27,322 bases of DNA from an uncultured Riemerella sp. Lineage in GTDB: Bacteria > Bacteroidota > Bacteroidia > Flavobacteriales > Weeksellaceae. Shown piece after piece: positions 7,055 to 15,098 of the stretch. Made by a program: the position numbers and the translations under genes. Numbering within the stretch: the first letter of the stretch is position 1; each line of letters begins with the position of its first letter. The notes beneath the pieces were generated by a model. The model ran no database searches. It was not told the DNA's origin and saw only the letters and a list, made by a program, of their open reading frames with translations. The stretch covers positions 1-27,322 of the forward strand of contig CALHQK010000085.1 of NCBI GenBank assembly GCA_938037185.1. The letters run 5' to 3'.

Positions 7055-8710
7055 TCAGCCAAATTTTTTCTTTCTCAGCCAGAAGAAGAGACCACCTAAA
7101 CCGCCGATGAAAAGCAGCGGCAGGAGGAGATTAAACCACTGCCAGTAGGATTTTTCATCATTTATCAGCTTCTGATCCAGAAGGCGTATCTCTACGCTCC
7201 TACTGCGCAGGTCTATGAGATTGTCATCATCCAAGAGGAAATCCAATGCATTTCTGAGAAACTGTGCATTCCCATAGCGCTGGTTGGTATATAAGTCTTC
7301 TCCCAATGGCAGGGGTTCGCCCTTTAATACAGCATTGCGGGCTACATCTCCATCGGAGATTACTATCATTTTGTTTTCGGCACTTTTGTTCTTAAAGTTC
7401 GGATACTCGTTCCGCTCACTTCGGTTGGCGTAGGCAGAGGAGAATTTACCCTCTAAGGCTACCGCAAATATCTTGGGAGTGCTGGGTTTTTCCATGATGG
7501 TAAGGCTGTCCAGATTCTGAATCTCGTTTAGTTCCACATAATTGGGAACGGTTTTGAGTGTAGTTCTGGGACTGGACTCGTAGAGGACTTTGGTCTTGAT
7601 GTCCTTTCTGCCGAGGGTGTCTATTGCGGTAGGAAATTCAAATTTAACAGGGTTGATGTTTCGGGTAATGGGATTATTAGTCTCATTGATACCGATAGGA
7701 AAGTAAGGCCAAAGCAGATTGGCATACTGCGGATTTCCTGCCACCTCTCCCACCACGATGGTTCTGAGTGCCGCCTTCTGGAAGTCCTTTACGAGGGCGG
7801 AATTTATCCTTAGTCCATAGTTGAACATAAAGTCCGTGAGATTAAGGTCTTGCGGATATGCCATAATCTTTTTGGCATGGTAGAGGGTGTCCATTTCGGC
7901 ATTTATTACATCCAGCATCCAGAGCGTCCGCCCTCCGTTCATAATGTATTGGTCAAGAATCAGTTTTTCTTGGTCTGTAAATGGCTTTCGGGGTTTAGCA
8001 ATGACCAAAGCATCCATCTTTCTAAGTGTAGAGACATCCTCCATCGTAAGTCCTCCGCTATTTTTAGGGATAATGGGACCGATGTTATAATTGTCCAAAG
8101 CCAAACTCAAGAATCCCTGAAACTGAAGAGGCCCCAGCTCCTGATGATTTACCAGAAAACCGATATTCTTTCTCTGTTCCGTAACCATAGCTTTAATGGT
8201 GGAAACAAAGCTGTATTCAAGGCTTTCAATAGACCTGTTGAGCTGCTCAGAAGCATCCAGCCCAGACTGCTCTACTATCAGAGGTATGGAAGAGCCGTAG
8301 GTGTTATACTTTACGGCAGCATACGGGAAGAGGACTATCTCGGAAATCTTGCCGTCTTTCATATCTGGAAGTATGGAAGGCTGCATTCCCATAGCCATCA
8401 GGGTATCTCTTGATATTTTTTCTTTAATAGGGTCGCGGAATTTATAATCAATTTTAGGGTTGATTTTGCGGAATTCTTCCAGTATGAATTTGGTTTCGTT
8501 CTGGAGCTGCTTGAAACTCGCAGGGAAGTCACCATCGAGATAGACTTCTATCATCATCGGTTTTTTTACGGATTTCAAGGTCTTTATGGTAGCCTCCGTA
8601 AGGGTGTAGCGCTTCTCTTGGGTCAAATCCAACCTTTTAGAAACAACCCCGAAAATAAGCCCTAACAAGAGGGCAACAGCCGTAATATATAATATTTTAT
8701 TCTTGTTCAT
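7055..8710 (-). CDS. gldG: gliding motility ABC transporter component GldG
   Basis: A 551-residue protein with an N-terminal transmembrane helix (about 7-23), a large extracytoplasmic region starting near SKRLDLTQEKRYTLTE, and a C-terminal transmembrane helix (about 527-543) ending in RKKKFG. The LDLTxEKRYTLTxATxxxLK opening is the signature of GldG and the related IntG-like ABC transport region. With GldF and the ATPase GldA it forms an ABC transporter needed for gliding in Flavobacterium johnsoniae; its substrate is unclear, and homologues occur in non-motile relatives. It lies 12 bases after gldF on the same strand. gldA is not in the window; in many genomes it sits elsewhere. Confidence 0.92.
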   Translation of the reverse strand: MNKNKILYITAVALLLGLIFGVVSKRLDLTQEKRYTLTEATIKTLKSVKKPMMIEVYLDGDFPASFKQLQNETKFILEEFRKINPKIDYKFRDPIKEKISRDTLMAMGMQPSILPDMKDGKISEIVLFPYAAVKYNTYGSSIPLIVEQSGLDASEQLNRSIESLEYSFVSTIKAMVTEQRKNIGFLVNHQELGPLQFQGFLSLALDNYNIGPIIPKNSGGLTMEDVSTLRKMDALVIAKPRKPFTDQEKLILDQYIMNGGRTLWMLDVINAEMDTLYHAKKIMAYPQDLNLTDFMFNYGLRINSALVKDFQKAALRTIVVGEVAGNPQYANLLWPYFPIGINETNNPITRNINPVKFEFPTAIDTLGRKDIKTKVLYESSPRTTLKTVPNYVELNEIQNLDSLTIMEKPSTPKIFAVALEGKFSSAYANRSERNEYPNFKNKSAENKMIVISDGDVARNAVLKGEPLPLGEDLYTNQRYGNAQFLRNALDFLLDDDNLIDLRSRSVEIRLLDQKLINDEKSYWQWFNLLLPLLFIGGLGGLFFWLRKKKFG

Positions 8711-8722
8711 AATGCCTAAATC

Positions 8723-9451
8723 TTATTTTTTTCTTTCTACAAAGAATGCTGCCAATCCTAAACACAAAACCATAACCAACACAAAATAAGCCGCATCCTG
8801 AGTATCTACCAGCCCTCTGGTGAAAGCCGTATAATGATAATAAAACCCAAAATTCTGCAGAATATAATCTACTCCGCCCAGCAGTTTATAAGAAGCCAGC
8901 TGCTCAATACCGAAGTAAAGGATAAAGCACATGAAAACTCCCGACAGATACGCCATTATCTGATTGGAAGACACCGCCGAAGCCAATATGCCCACCGCAG
9001 CAAAAGCACCTACCAATACCATTAATCCTAAATAACCGCCAAAAGTCATCCCTAAATCTATGTTTCCCTCAGGAATGCTCAGCGTATAGAGCGTGTAGAA
9101 ATACACCAGCGAAGGGAAAAGACACATTATCCCTATAAACCAGACTGCCAGAAACTTGCCCCTAACTATCTCTGAGACCTTCACAGGCTGTGAGAAAAGC
9201 CAGCTGAGCGTTCCCGACTGCTGCTCTTCTGCCAGAGACCGCATGCTGAGTGCAGGAATAAGGAATATAAAAAGCCAAGGAACTAAAACAAAATAGCTCT
9301 GCATAGAACTGCTGCCTATCTCAAAAAAGTTGAAATTATTATCAAAGAAAAATAGGAATAGACTTCCTATAAAACTAAAAGCAGCGATGATGCCCCATGC
9401 ACTCCAATTCCCAAAATATACCCAGAGTTCCTTCTTTAAAATTGCTATCAT
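8723..9451 (-). CDS. gldF: gliding motility ABC transporter permease GldF
   Basis: A 242-residue ABC-2 type permease with about six hydrophobic helices. The N-terminal MIAILKKELWVYFGNWSAWG and the loop LRSLAEEQQSGTLSWLFSQP-like segment (RSLAEEQQSGTLSWLFSQPV, about residues 72-91) are typical of the GldF/NosY group, where the EExxxGTxExLxSxPV motif marks the coupling region. It forms the membrane channel of the GldA-GldF-GldG transporter. It is the first gene of a two-gene operon with gldG. A TAnnTTTG element lies 16 bases before the start. Confidence 0.9.
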   Translation of the reverse strand: MIAILKKELWVYFGNWSAWGIIAAFSFIGSLFLFFFDNNFNFFEIGSSSMQSYFVLVPWLFIFLIPALSMRSLAEEQQSGTLSWLFSQPVKVSEIVRGKFLAVWFIGIMCLFPSLVYFYTLYTLSIPEGNIDLGMTFGGYLGLMVLVGAFAAVGILASAVSSNQIMAYLSGVFMCFILYFGIEQLASYKLLGGVDYILQNFGFYYHYTAFTRGLVDTQDAAYFVLVMVLCLGLAAFFVERKK

Positions 9452-9467
9452 TTATCACAAATTTTTG

Positions 9468-9475
9468 CAAATCTA
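9468..9475 (-). promoter_or_regulatory. candidate -7 element (TAGATTTG) for gldF-gldG
   Basis: The minus strand reads TAGATTTG, a TAnnTTTG match, 16 bases upstream of the gldF start. No well-spaced TTG -33 box was seen. Confidence 0.42.
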
Positions 9476-9540
9476 ATCAATAAAAATCATTTAGCTTTAT
9501 TCCTGCCGAAAAATAATTTCAGGAAGAAAGTGCGCTCCCT

Positions 9541-12500
9541 TTAATTCAAGTATACTTGATACTTATTAGCATGGCTCAGCGCTCGGAGCATCTCATCACT
9601 TATTTCTATCTTATACTCGGAGGAAAGGAGCTTTACTCCAGTATCATCGGCTGGATTTTTGATATAAAAATAAAGTCTTTGATTTCCTTTCTCCTTCAAA
9701 ATACTATTCTTGAAAAATTCTAAATCTTCCTTTTGGAGTTCATTAAGAGGAACTACCACCGTCATAGACTTTGCGAAATTGTTAAAAGTCTCACTCAGCT
9801 CCAGAACATCTATTACATTGATGAAACATCTCCCATCTTGCAGCACGGCGTATTTTATCTTTAAAATCACAAATCTCTGCACTGCTATTTTGTCCTTCAG
9901 TTTCATGTAATCCCTGTCCCCCAAACGGAAAGAGTACGAACCTGTGTAGTCCTCCAAAGTAAGAAAAGCCACTTTTTCCCCGCTGCGCTGGGCATCCCGA
10001 ATAGAATAATCTGTAATAAGCCCTGCTACTATAAACTCCTTACCATTATCGGTTCTATTCTGTCTGTCCTTCCAAGATGCAGAAGGGCTAGGCGGCGTGT
10101 GTGTTGCTATGGCTGTTGTCTTATAGGCTTCTACCTCATCAAGGTTTAAAAGGTTGTAAGCTCCTTTTGGTTCTTCCTTTTTTGTTTTCTCTTCTGCTAT
10201 TTCCTCATTTTCTTCATTGAAATCTTCCACAGAGTCTAACATTTCGCCATCGGATATTTCTGCATTATCCTCTATCGAATGGGATTCTTGAAGTTCTATG
10301 TTTTTATTTTCTAAAATATTTTCTCTGCTGAGATTTCCCTGCAAAAACTGGTATTGGTACTTGAATTCATCCATTGGGTGGGCAGAAAGATAAAACCCGA
10401 TGGTTTCTTTCTCTTTATTGAGCTTAAACATATTAGGCCACTCCGGCGAATTATTAATCTTAAAGCGCTCTATCTGAACCTCTTCCATCATATCCGCAAA
10501 GAGAGAATTTTCCACGGAGGACTTACTTTCATTATAGTTTTGTCCATATCTGAGGAGTTTTTCAATAGCTGTCTTTCCTGAGCTGTCTGGCTCTAAATAC
10601 TGGGCTCTGTGGTAAGTGTCCAGCTCATCAAAAGCGCCTGCCATTACCAGTCCTTCCACCACTCGCTTATTCACCTGTGATGAAGAAACCCGCTCAAAAA
10701 AATCAAAAACATCCTTGAATTTGCCCTTTTGTCTTTCCTGATCTATGGCTTCGCTCGGCCCCTCGCCTATTCCCTTTATCGCCCCAAGTCCGAAACGAAT
10801 CTGCCCTTTCTCGTTCACCGAGAATTTGTATTGGCTTTCATTCACATCCGGCCCCAGAACATCCACGCCCATAGACTTACAGTCTTCCATAAACATAGTG
10901 ATTTGGGCAGTGTTGTTAATGTTATTACTCATCACACTCGCCATATATTCGGCTGGGTAGTTGGCTTTTAGATAAGCCGTATGATAGGCTATCAGGGCGT
11001 AACATGTGGAGTGCGACTTGTTAAAAGCATACTCTGCAAACGCCTCCCAGTCTTTCCAGATTTTCTGTAATTTCGTTTCATCCAGATTGTTCGCCTTTCC
11101 TCCTTCTATGAATTTCGGATACATTTTATCCAAGACATTTCTCTGCTTTTTCCCCATGGCTTTACGCAGGGTATCGGCTTCACCTTTGGTAAAGTTGGCC
11201 AATTTCTGTGACAAAAGCATCACCTGCTCCTGATAAACGGTAATTCCGTAAGTTTCTTTCAGGTATTCCTCTGTTTCTGGGAGGTCATAGACTATTTCTT
11301 CTACGCCGTGCTTTCTGTTGATAAAGTTCGGGATGTATTTTATCGGCCCTGGTCTGTACAGTGCGTTCATCGCAATAAGGTCAGCGAAAACCGTTGGTTT
11401 CAGATCCCTCATATATTTCTGCATTCCAGCACTTTCGTATTGGAAAATCCCGACTGTCCTTCCTTCCTTAAAGAGCTGATAAGTCTTCGCATCATCCAGC
11501 GGAATTTCATCTGGGTTTATGTCAATATTATATCTTTGTTTAATGAGTTTCAAAGCATCTTTGATAATGGTCAAAGTCCTCAAACCGAGGAAGTCCATTT
11601 TCAGCAGTCCTGCACTCTCCGCCACCGAGTTATCAAACTGAGAGACCAAAATATCCGCATCTTTCGCCGCAATGGAAATAGGTACAAGATTAGAAATATC
11701 CTCAGGCGTGATAATCACCCCGCAGGCGTGAATTCCCGTGTTTCTGATACAGCCTTCCATTTTCCTTGCAGAATCCAAAACACGATGACGGCTGTCTTTC
11801 GGGTTCTCCAAGATAGCCTTCATCTCATCCACCAAAAATTTGTCTTCATCCTTTAATTTATCGTATTTCGAAAGGGCTTTTGCAATGTTCATCCCTGGCA
11901 CAGACGGAACGAGTTTTGCGATGTTATTCGTTTCAAAAATCGGCACATCCAAGACCCTTCCTGCATCTTTTATCGCAGATTTTCCACCCAAAACAGAATA
12001 GGTAATAATCTGGGCCACATTACTTTGCCCATATTTATCAATTACCCATTTGATGATTCTATCCCTTCCCTCATCATCAAAATCTATATCAATATCGGGC
12101 ATGGAAATACGCTCTGGATTTAGAAAACGCTCAAAAAGGAGGTCGTATTTTATAGGATCTACATTGGTAATTCCAATGCAGTACGCCACCGCAGAACCTG
12201 CCGCAGAACCACGCCCAGGCCCCACAGATACGCCCATGTTTTTTGCCTCATTACAAAAATCCTGAACGATAAGGAAATACCCTGGGTAGCCCGTTTTAGC
12301 GATTACTTCCAGTTCAAAATCCAAACGCTCTGCTATCTCATCTGTGATTTCTCCGTATTTTTTCTTTGCTCCTTCATAGGTCAAATGCCGTAGATAGGCA
12401 TTTTCTCCGCGTTTTCCGCCATCTTTTAAGTCATCTTCGTGCTGAAACTCCTGTGGAATATCAAATTCAGGAAGCAAAACATCTCGCTTCAAAGTATAAG

Positions 12501-14169
12501 GCTCAAATTTCTGCAACAGCTCTGTATATGCCTCAAATGCATCTGGATACTGGCGAAAAGCCTGTTTGATTTCTTCCGTATTTTTTATATAAAACTCCTG
12601 CGAAGCCAGTCCTCTCCTCTTCCCAAAACCTCTACCAATAGGCGTTGAGAGTTTTTCCCCATCTTTTATACAGCTTACGATATCTTGAATATCAGCATCG
12701 GATTTTTCTGTATAAAAAGTTTCGTTTTGGGCTAAAATTTTGACATCATATTTTTCTGCAAATTGGAGTAAAGTTTGGTTCACATGCTCTTCTTCGTACA
12801 GACCATGATTCTGAATCTGCACATAGAAATCCTCGCCAAATTCCTCTTTCCACCATTTGAAAAGTTCTTCCCCTTTCTGCTCCCCAAAATTCAAAATCGC
12901 ATCTGGAATATCACCAGAAATCCCAGAAGTAACCGCGATAAGCCCCTCTTTATACTGCGAAATCATTTGTCTGGAAATCCGCGGAACACCGAAATAAAAC
13001 CCTTTAACAAAACCTATACTTGAGAGTTTCGCCAAGTTTTTATAACCTGTAAAATTCTTCGCCAGCAGCACCATATTTGTCCTTCTGTCTGGGTCATCTT
13101 TGGTAAACTGTTTCTGCTCGGGTCTGTCCGAGATATAAAACTCACACCCCAAAACAGGAATTATCGTTTTCTGCTGTGGTTCTGTTTCAGAAAATTCTAC
13201 ACCTTCTTCCTCGGCTTTTTGTTTTTGGCCAATGTATTCTTGATGGGCTTTTTTAACCTTGGAATTATAATTTTCCACTTCGGAAATAAACTTAAAAGCC
13301 CCCATCATATTCCCCAAATCCACCATTCCCACAGCTGGGAAATTATCGGATTTGGCTTTATTTATCAAATCTTCTATGGAAGTGGTCGATTGTAAAGACG
13401 AAAAAATACTATGATTATGAAAATTAAAGTAGTCCCCAATTTCCACCTCATCCGTATCCCCGAAATCTACCGTTTTTTTCTTGTTAAAATCCTCTACCTG
13501 CCGTCTGATAACGATTGCAAAAGGCTTAATGGGATTAGGGTGAAGATTTTGGTAGGCTTCCAGCTGCTCTTGGGAAATTTTAAGATTTTCTGCTGGGATT
13601 ATGCCGATACGCATCATCTCAAAGAAAACCTGAGCAGTAGCATTCACATCGGCGGCGGCGTTATGGGCTTCATCAAATTTTTTACCATAGAGTTTTTCGT
13701 AAAGTTCCTCTAATTTTGGTGATTTGTATCTTCCGTTTTTCCCTCCGCTCAGCTGACAAAAATCTGTCCCCAGCTCCATAGTATCGGCGGAAGGCGTTTT
13801 TTCTAATGTGTTCTCTATTCCTTTTCGGAAAAGCTCTGCACCTACGATTTTATAGTCAAAATCTATATTGTGCCCTGCCACCACTTTGGTTTTCTTGAGC
13901 ACTTCGGTGAACTCCTCCAAAACTTCCTGCAAGTCCCTTCCCTGTTCCTGCGCCATTTTAGTGGAAATTCCGTGAATTCTAGTCGCATTGAAGGGAATAT
14001 CATAGCCCTCTGGCTTTATGATATAGTCCTGATTCTCTATCAGTTCGCCATTTTCATCATGCAGCTGCCAAGCAATCTGCACCATCCTAGGCCAGTTGTC
14101 AGAATCTGATAAAGGAGCATTAAAGTTCTGAGGTAATCCCGTAGTTTCGGTGTCAAAAATGAGGTACAT
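9541..14169 (-). CDS. dnaE: DNA polymerase III alpha subunit with N-terminal DnaQ-like proofreading exonuclease
   Basis: A 1542-residue replicative polymerase. Residues 1-190 form a DEDDh 3'-5' exonuclease: Asp6 and Glu8 in IFDTETTGLP, Asp105 in GHNIDFDYKIVG, and His169/Asp174 in EAHNAAADVNAT, so all catalytic residues are present. A PHP domain starts near 246 with the HxH pair His251/His253 (FHNHS). The palm carries Asp692 and Asp694 in PDIDIDF. SVGPGRGSAAGS, another family hallmark, lies about 30 residues before it. NSLFADM near residue 1220 is a possible clamp-binding site. A strongly acidic linker (about 1285-1335) precedes an OB-fold (about 1370-1460). Ordinary DnaE is about 1160 residues, so the excess is the exonuclease plus linkers. 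A separate dnaQ may still exist elsewhere. The gene follows the nitroreductase gene on the same strand. Confidence 0.96.
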   Translation of the reverse strand: MYLIFDTETTGLPQNFNAPLSDSDNWPRMVQIAWQLHDENGELIENQDYIIKPEGYDIPFNATRIHGISTKMAQEQGRDLQEVLEEFTEVLKKTKVVAGHNIDFDYKIVGAELFRKGIENTLEKTPSADTMELGTDFCQLSGGKNGRYKSPKLEELYEKLYGKKFDEAHNAAADVNATAQVFFEMMRIGIIPAENLKISQEQLEAYQNLHPNPIKPFAIVIRRQVEDFNKKKTVDFGDTDEVEIGDYFNFHNHSIFSSLQSTTSIEDLINKAKSDNFPAVGMVDLGNMMGAFKFISEVENYNSKVKKAHQEYIGQKQKAEEEGVEFSETEPQQKTIIPVLGCEFYISDRPEQKQFTKDDPDRRTNMVLLAKNFTGYKNLAKLSSIGFVKGFYFGVPRISRQMISQYKEGLIAVTSGISGDIPDAILNFGEQKGEELFKWWKEEFGEDFYVQIQNHGLYEEEHVNQTLLQFAEKYDVKILAQNETFYTEKSDADIQDIVSCIKDGEKLSTPIGRGFGKRRGLASQEFYIKNTEEIKQAFRQYPDAFEAYTELLQKFEPYTLKRDVLLPEFDIPQEFQHEDDLKDGGKRGENAYLRHLTYEGAKKKYGEITDEIAERLDFELEVIAKTGYPGYFLIVQDFCNEAKNMGVSVGPGRGSAAGSAVAYCIGITNVDPIKYDLLFERFLNPERISMPDIDIDFDDEGRDRIIKWVIDKYGQSNVAQIITYSVLGGKSAIKDAGRVLDVPIFETNNIAKLVPSVPGMNIAKALSKYDKLKDEDKFLVDEMKAILENPKDSRHRVLDSARKMEGCIRNTGIHACGVIITPEDISNLVPISIAAKDADILVSQFDNSVAESAGLLKMDFLGLRTLTIIKDALKLIKQRYNIDINPDEIPLDDAKTYQLFKEGRTVGIFQYESAGMQKYMRDLKPTVFADLIAMNALYRPGPIKYIPNFINRKHGVEEIVYDLPETEEYLKETYGITVYQEQVMLLSQKLANFTKGEADTLRKAMGKKQRNVLDKMYPKFIEGGKANNLDETKLQKIWKDWEAFAEYAFNKSHSTCYALIAYHTAYLKANYPAEYMASVMSNNINNTAQITMFMEDCKSMGVDVLGPDVNESQYKFSVNEKGQIRFGLGAIKGIGEGPSEAIDQERQKGKFKDVFDFFERVSSSQVNKRVVEGLVMAGAFDELDTYHRAQYLEPDSSGKTAIEKLLRYGQNYNESKSSVENSLFADMMEEVQIERFKINNSPEWPNMFKLNKEKETIGFYLSAHPMDEFKYQYQFLQGNLSRENILENKNIELQESHSIEDNAEISDGEMLDSVEDFNEENEEIAEEKTKKEEPKGAYNLLNLDEVEAYKTTAIATHTPPSPSASWKDRQNRTDNGKEFIVAGLITDYSIRDAQRSGEKVAFLTLEDYTGSYSFRLGDRDYMKLKDKIAVQRFVILKIKYAVLQDGRCFINVIDVLELSETFNNFAKSMTVVVPLNELQKEDLEFFKNSILKEKGNQRLYFYIKNPADDTGVKLLSSEYKIEISDEMLRALSHANKYQVYLN

Positions 14170-14245
14170 TCAGTAAAAAAAATTTGGTGTAAAAATAGAA
14201 AGAATTTTAGTATAAATTCAACTTTTGAATCAAAATAATTCTGAC

Positions 14246-14971
14246 TTATATTTTTCTATACACTTCTTCAAAAGGAAGTCTGGTTCTGTCTCCCCAAACG
14301 CCCTTTTCTTCGCGGATTCCACAGGTTACGACCATATTGATTTCTGCACCATAGGGCAGTTTGAGCAGTTTTTTCACTCTTAAACTATCAAAGCCTTCTA
14401 ATGGGCAGGTGTCATAGCCCTGCTCCGCCATTGCCAGCATAAAAGTCTGGGCAACCAAACCACAGCTTTTATGCACCACTACACGCATATCCGCCTCCGA
14501 AACCTGCCTCATCATAGGGCGAAAAAGTCCAATTCCCAGCGCTGTTATTTTTCGGGCTATTCCTAAAATTCCAAAAAAACGAGAATAGATAATTGGAAGT
14601 AATTTTTCGTAATACATTTCCCACTTTTTTATGCGTTTTTCTTGTTTTTCCGCTGGGCTGGTTCTCTTGATATTTTCTACTTCTAAACGCAGCATTTCTT
14701 TTTCACGCTTACGATGCAAATCCTGCCGAGTCACGAAAACCACCATCTCCTGTGCTGTATCTGCTGAACTCTGCTCCAAACACGCAGAGGCCAATTTTTT
14801 GAGCACATCTTTGTCCGTGATATGGTACATTTCATAGAGCTGCATGTTGGAACTCGTGGGTGCCAGCTGCGCCAATCTCAGACAATGAGCAACCTTTTCT
14901 GTATCAATTAATTTTGTGTCACTATAGTATCGCACAGAGCGTCTATAATTGAGAATTTGTTCTAAATTCAT
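14246..14971 (-). CDS. nitroreductase family FMN-dependent oxidoreductase
   Basis: A 241-residue protein with the nitroreductase opening LEQILNYRRSVRYYSD (the RRSVR segment binds FMN phosphate), APTSSNMQ near residues 37-44, and the C-terminal AEQGYDTCPLEGFD and VVTCGIREE segments that complete the flavin site. Family members reduce nitroaromatics, quinones or flavins using NAD(P)H; the substrate here is unknown. It is longer than most (200-220 residues) because of an insertion (about 83-155) with a highly charged helix (HRKREKEMLRLEVENIKR) and a more hydrophobic stretch. The gene is divergent from secDF and 76 bases upstream of dnaE on the same strand; no functional tie to dnaE is evident. 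Confidence 0.88.
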   Translation of the reverse strand: MNLEQILNYRRSVRYYSDTKLIDTEKVAHCLRLAQLAPTSSNMQLYEMYHITDKDVLKKLASACLEQSSADTAQEMVVFVTRQDLHRKREKEMLRLEVENIKRTSPAEKQEKRIKKWEMYYEKLLPIIYSRFFGILGIARKITALGIGLFRPMMRQVSEADMRVVVHKSCGLVAQTFMLAMAEQGYDTCPLEGFDSLRVKKLLKLPYGAEINMVVTCGIREEKGVWGDRTRLPFEEVYRKI

Positions 14972-15059
14972 TATTAAAATTTTTCGTTAAAGGTAGAAAT
15001 TTTTTCAGGAAAAAATCCAATATTTTTTAATATCCAAAAGATATTTTATTAAAAATCAT

Positions 15060-15067
15060 TATATTTG
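15060..15067 (+). promoter_or_regulatory. candidate -7 element (TATATTTG) for secDF
   Basis: TATATTTG matches TAnnTTTG, 31 bases before the secDF ATG in the 127-base divergent region shared with the nitroreductase gene. No clear -33 TTG at the expected distance. Confidence 0.42.
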
Positions 15068-15098
15068 CCGATTAAATTTTAAAAATAATTTAACAACA

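Noticed and set aside
9500..9525. Weak hairpin TTCCTG/CAGGAA as a dnaE terminator
   Set aside because: The stem is only 6 bp with a 14-base loop and no T-run on the minus strand.
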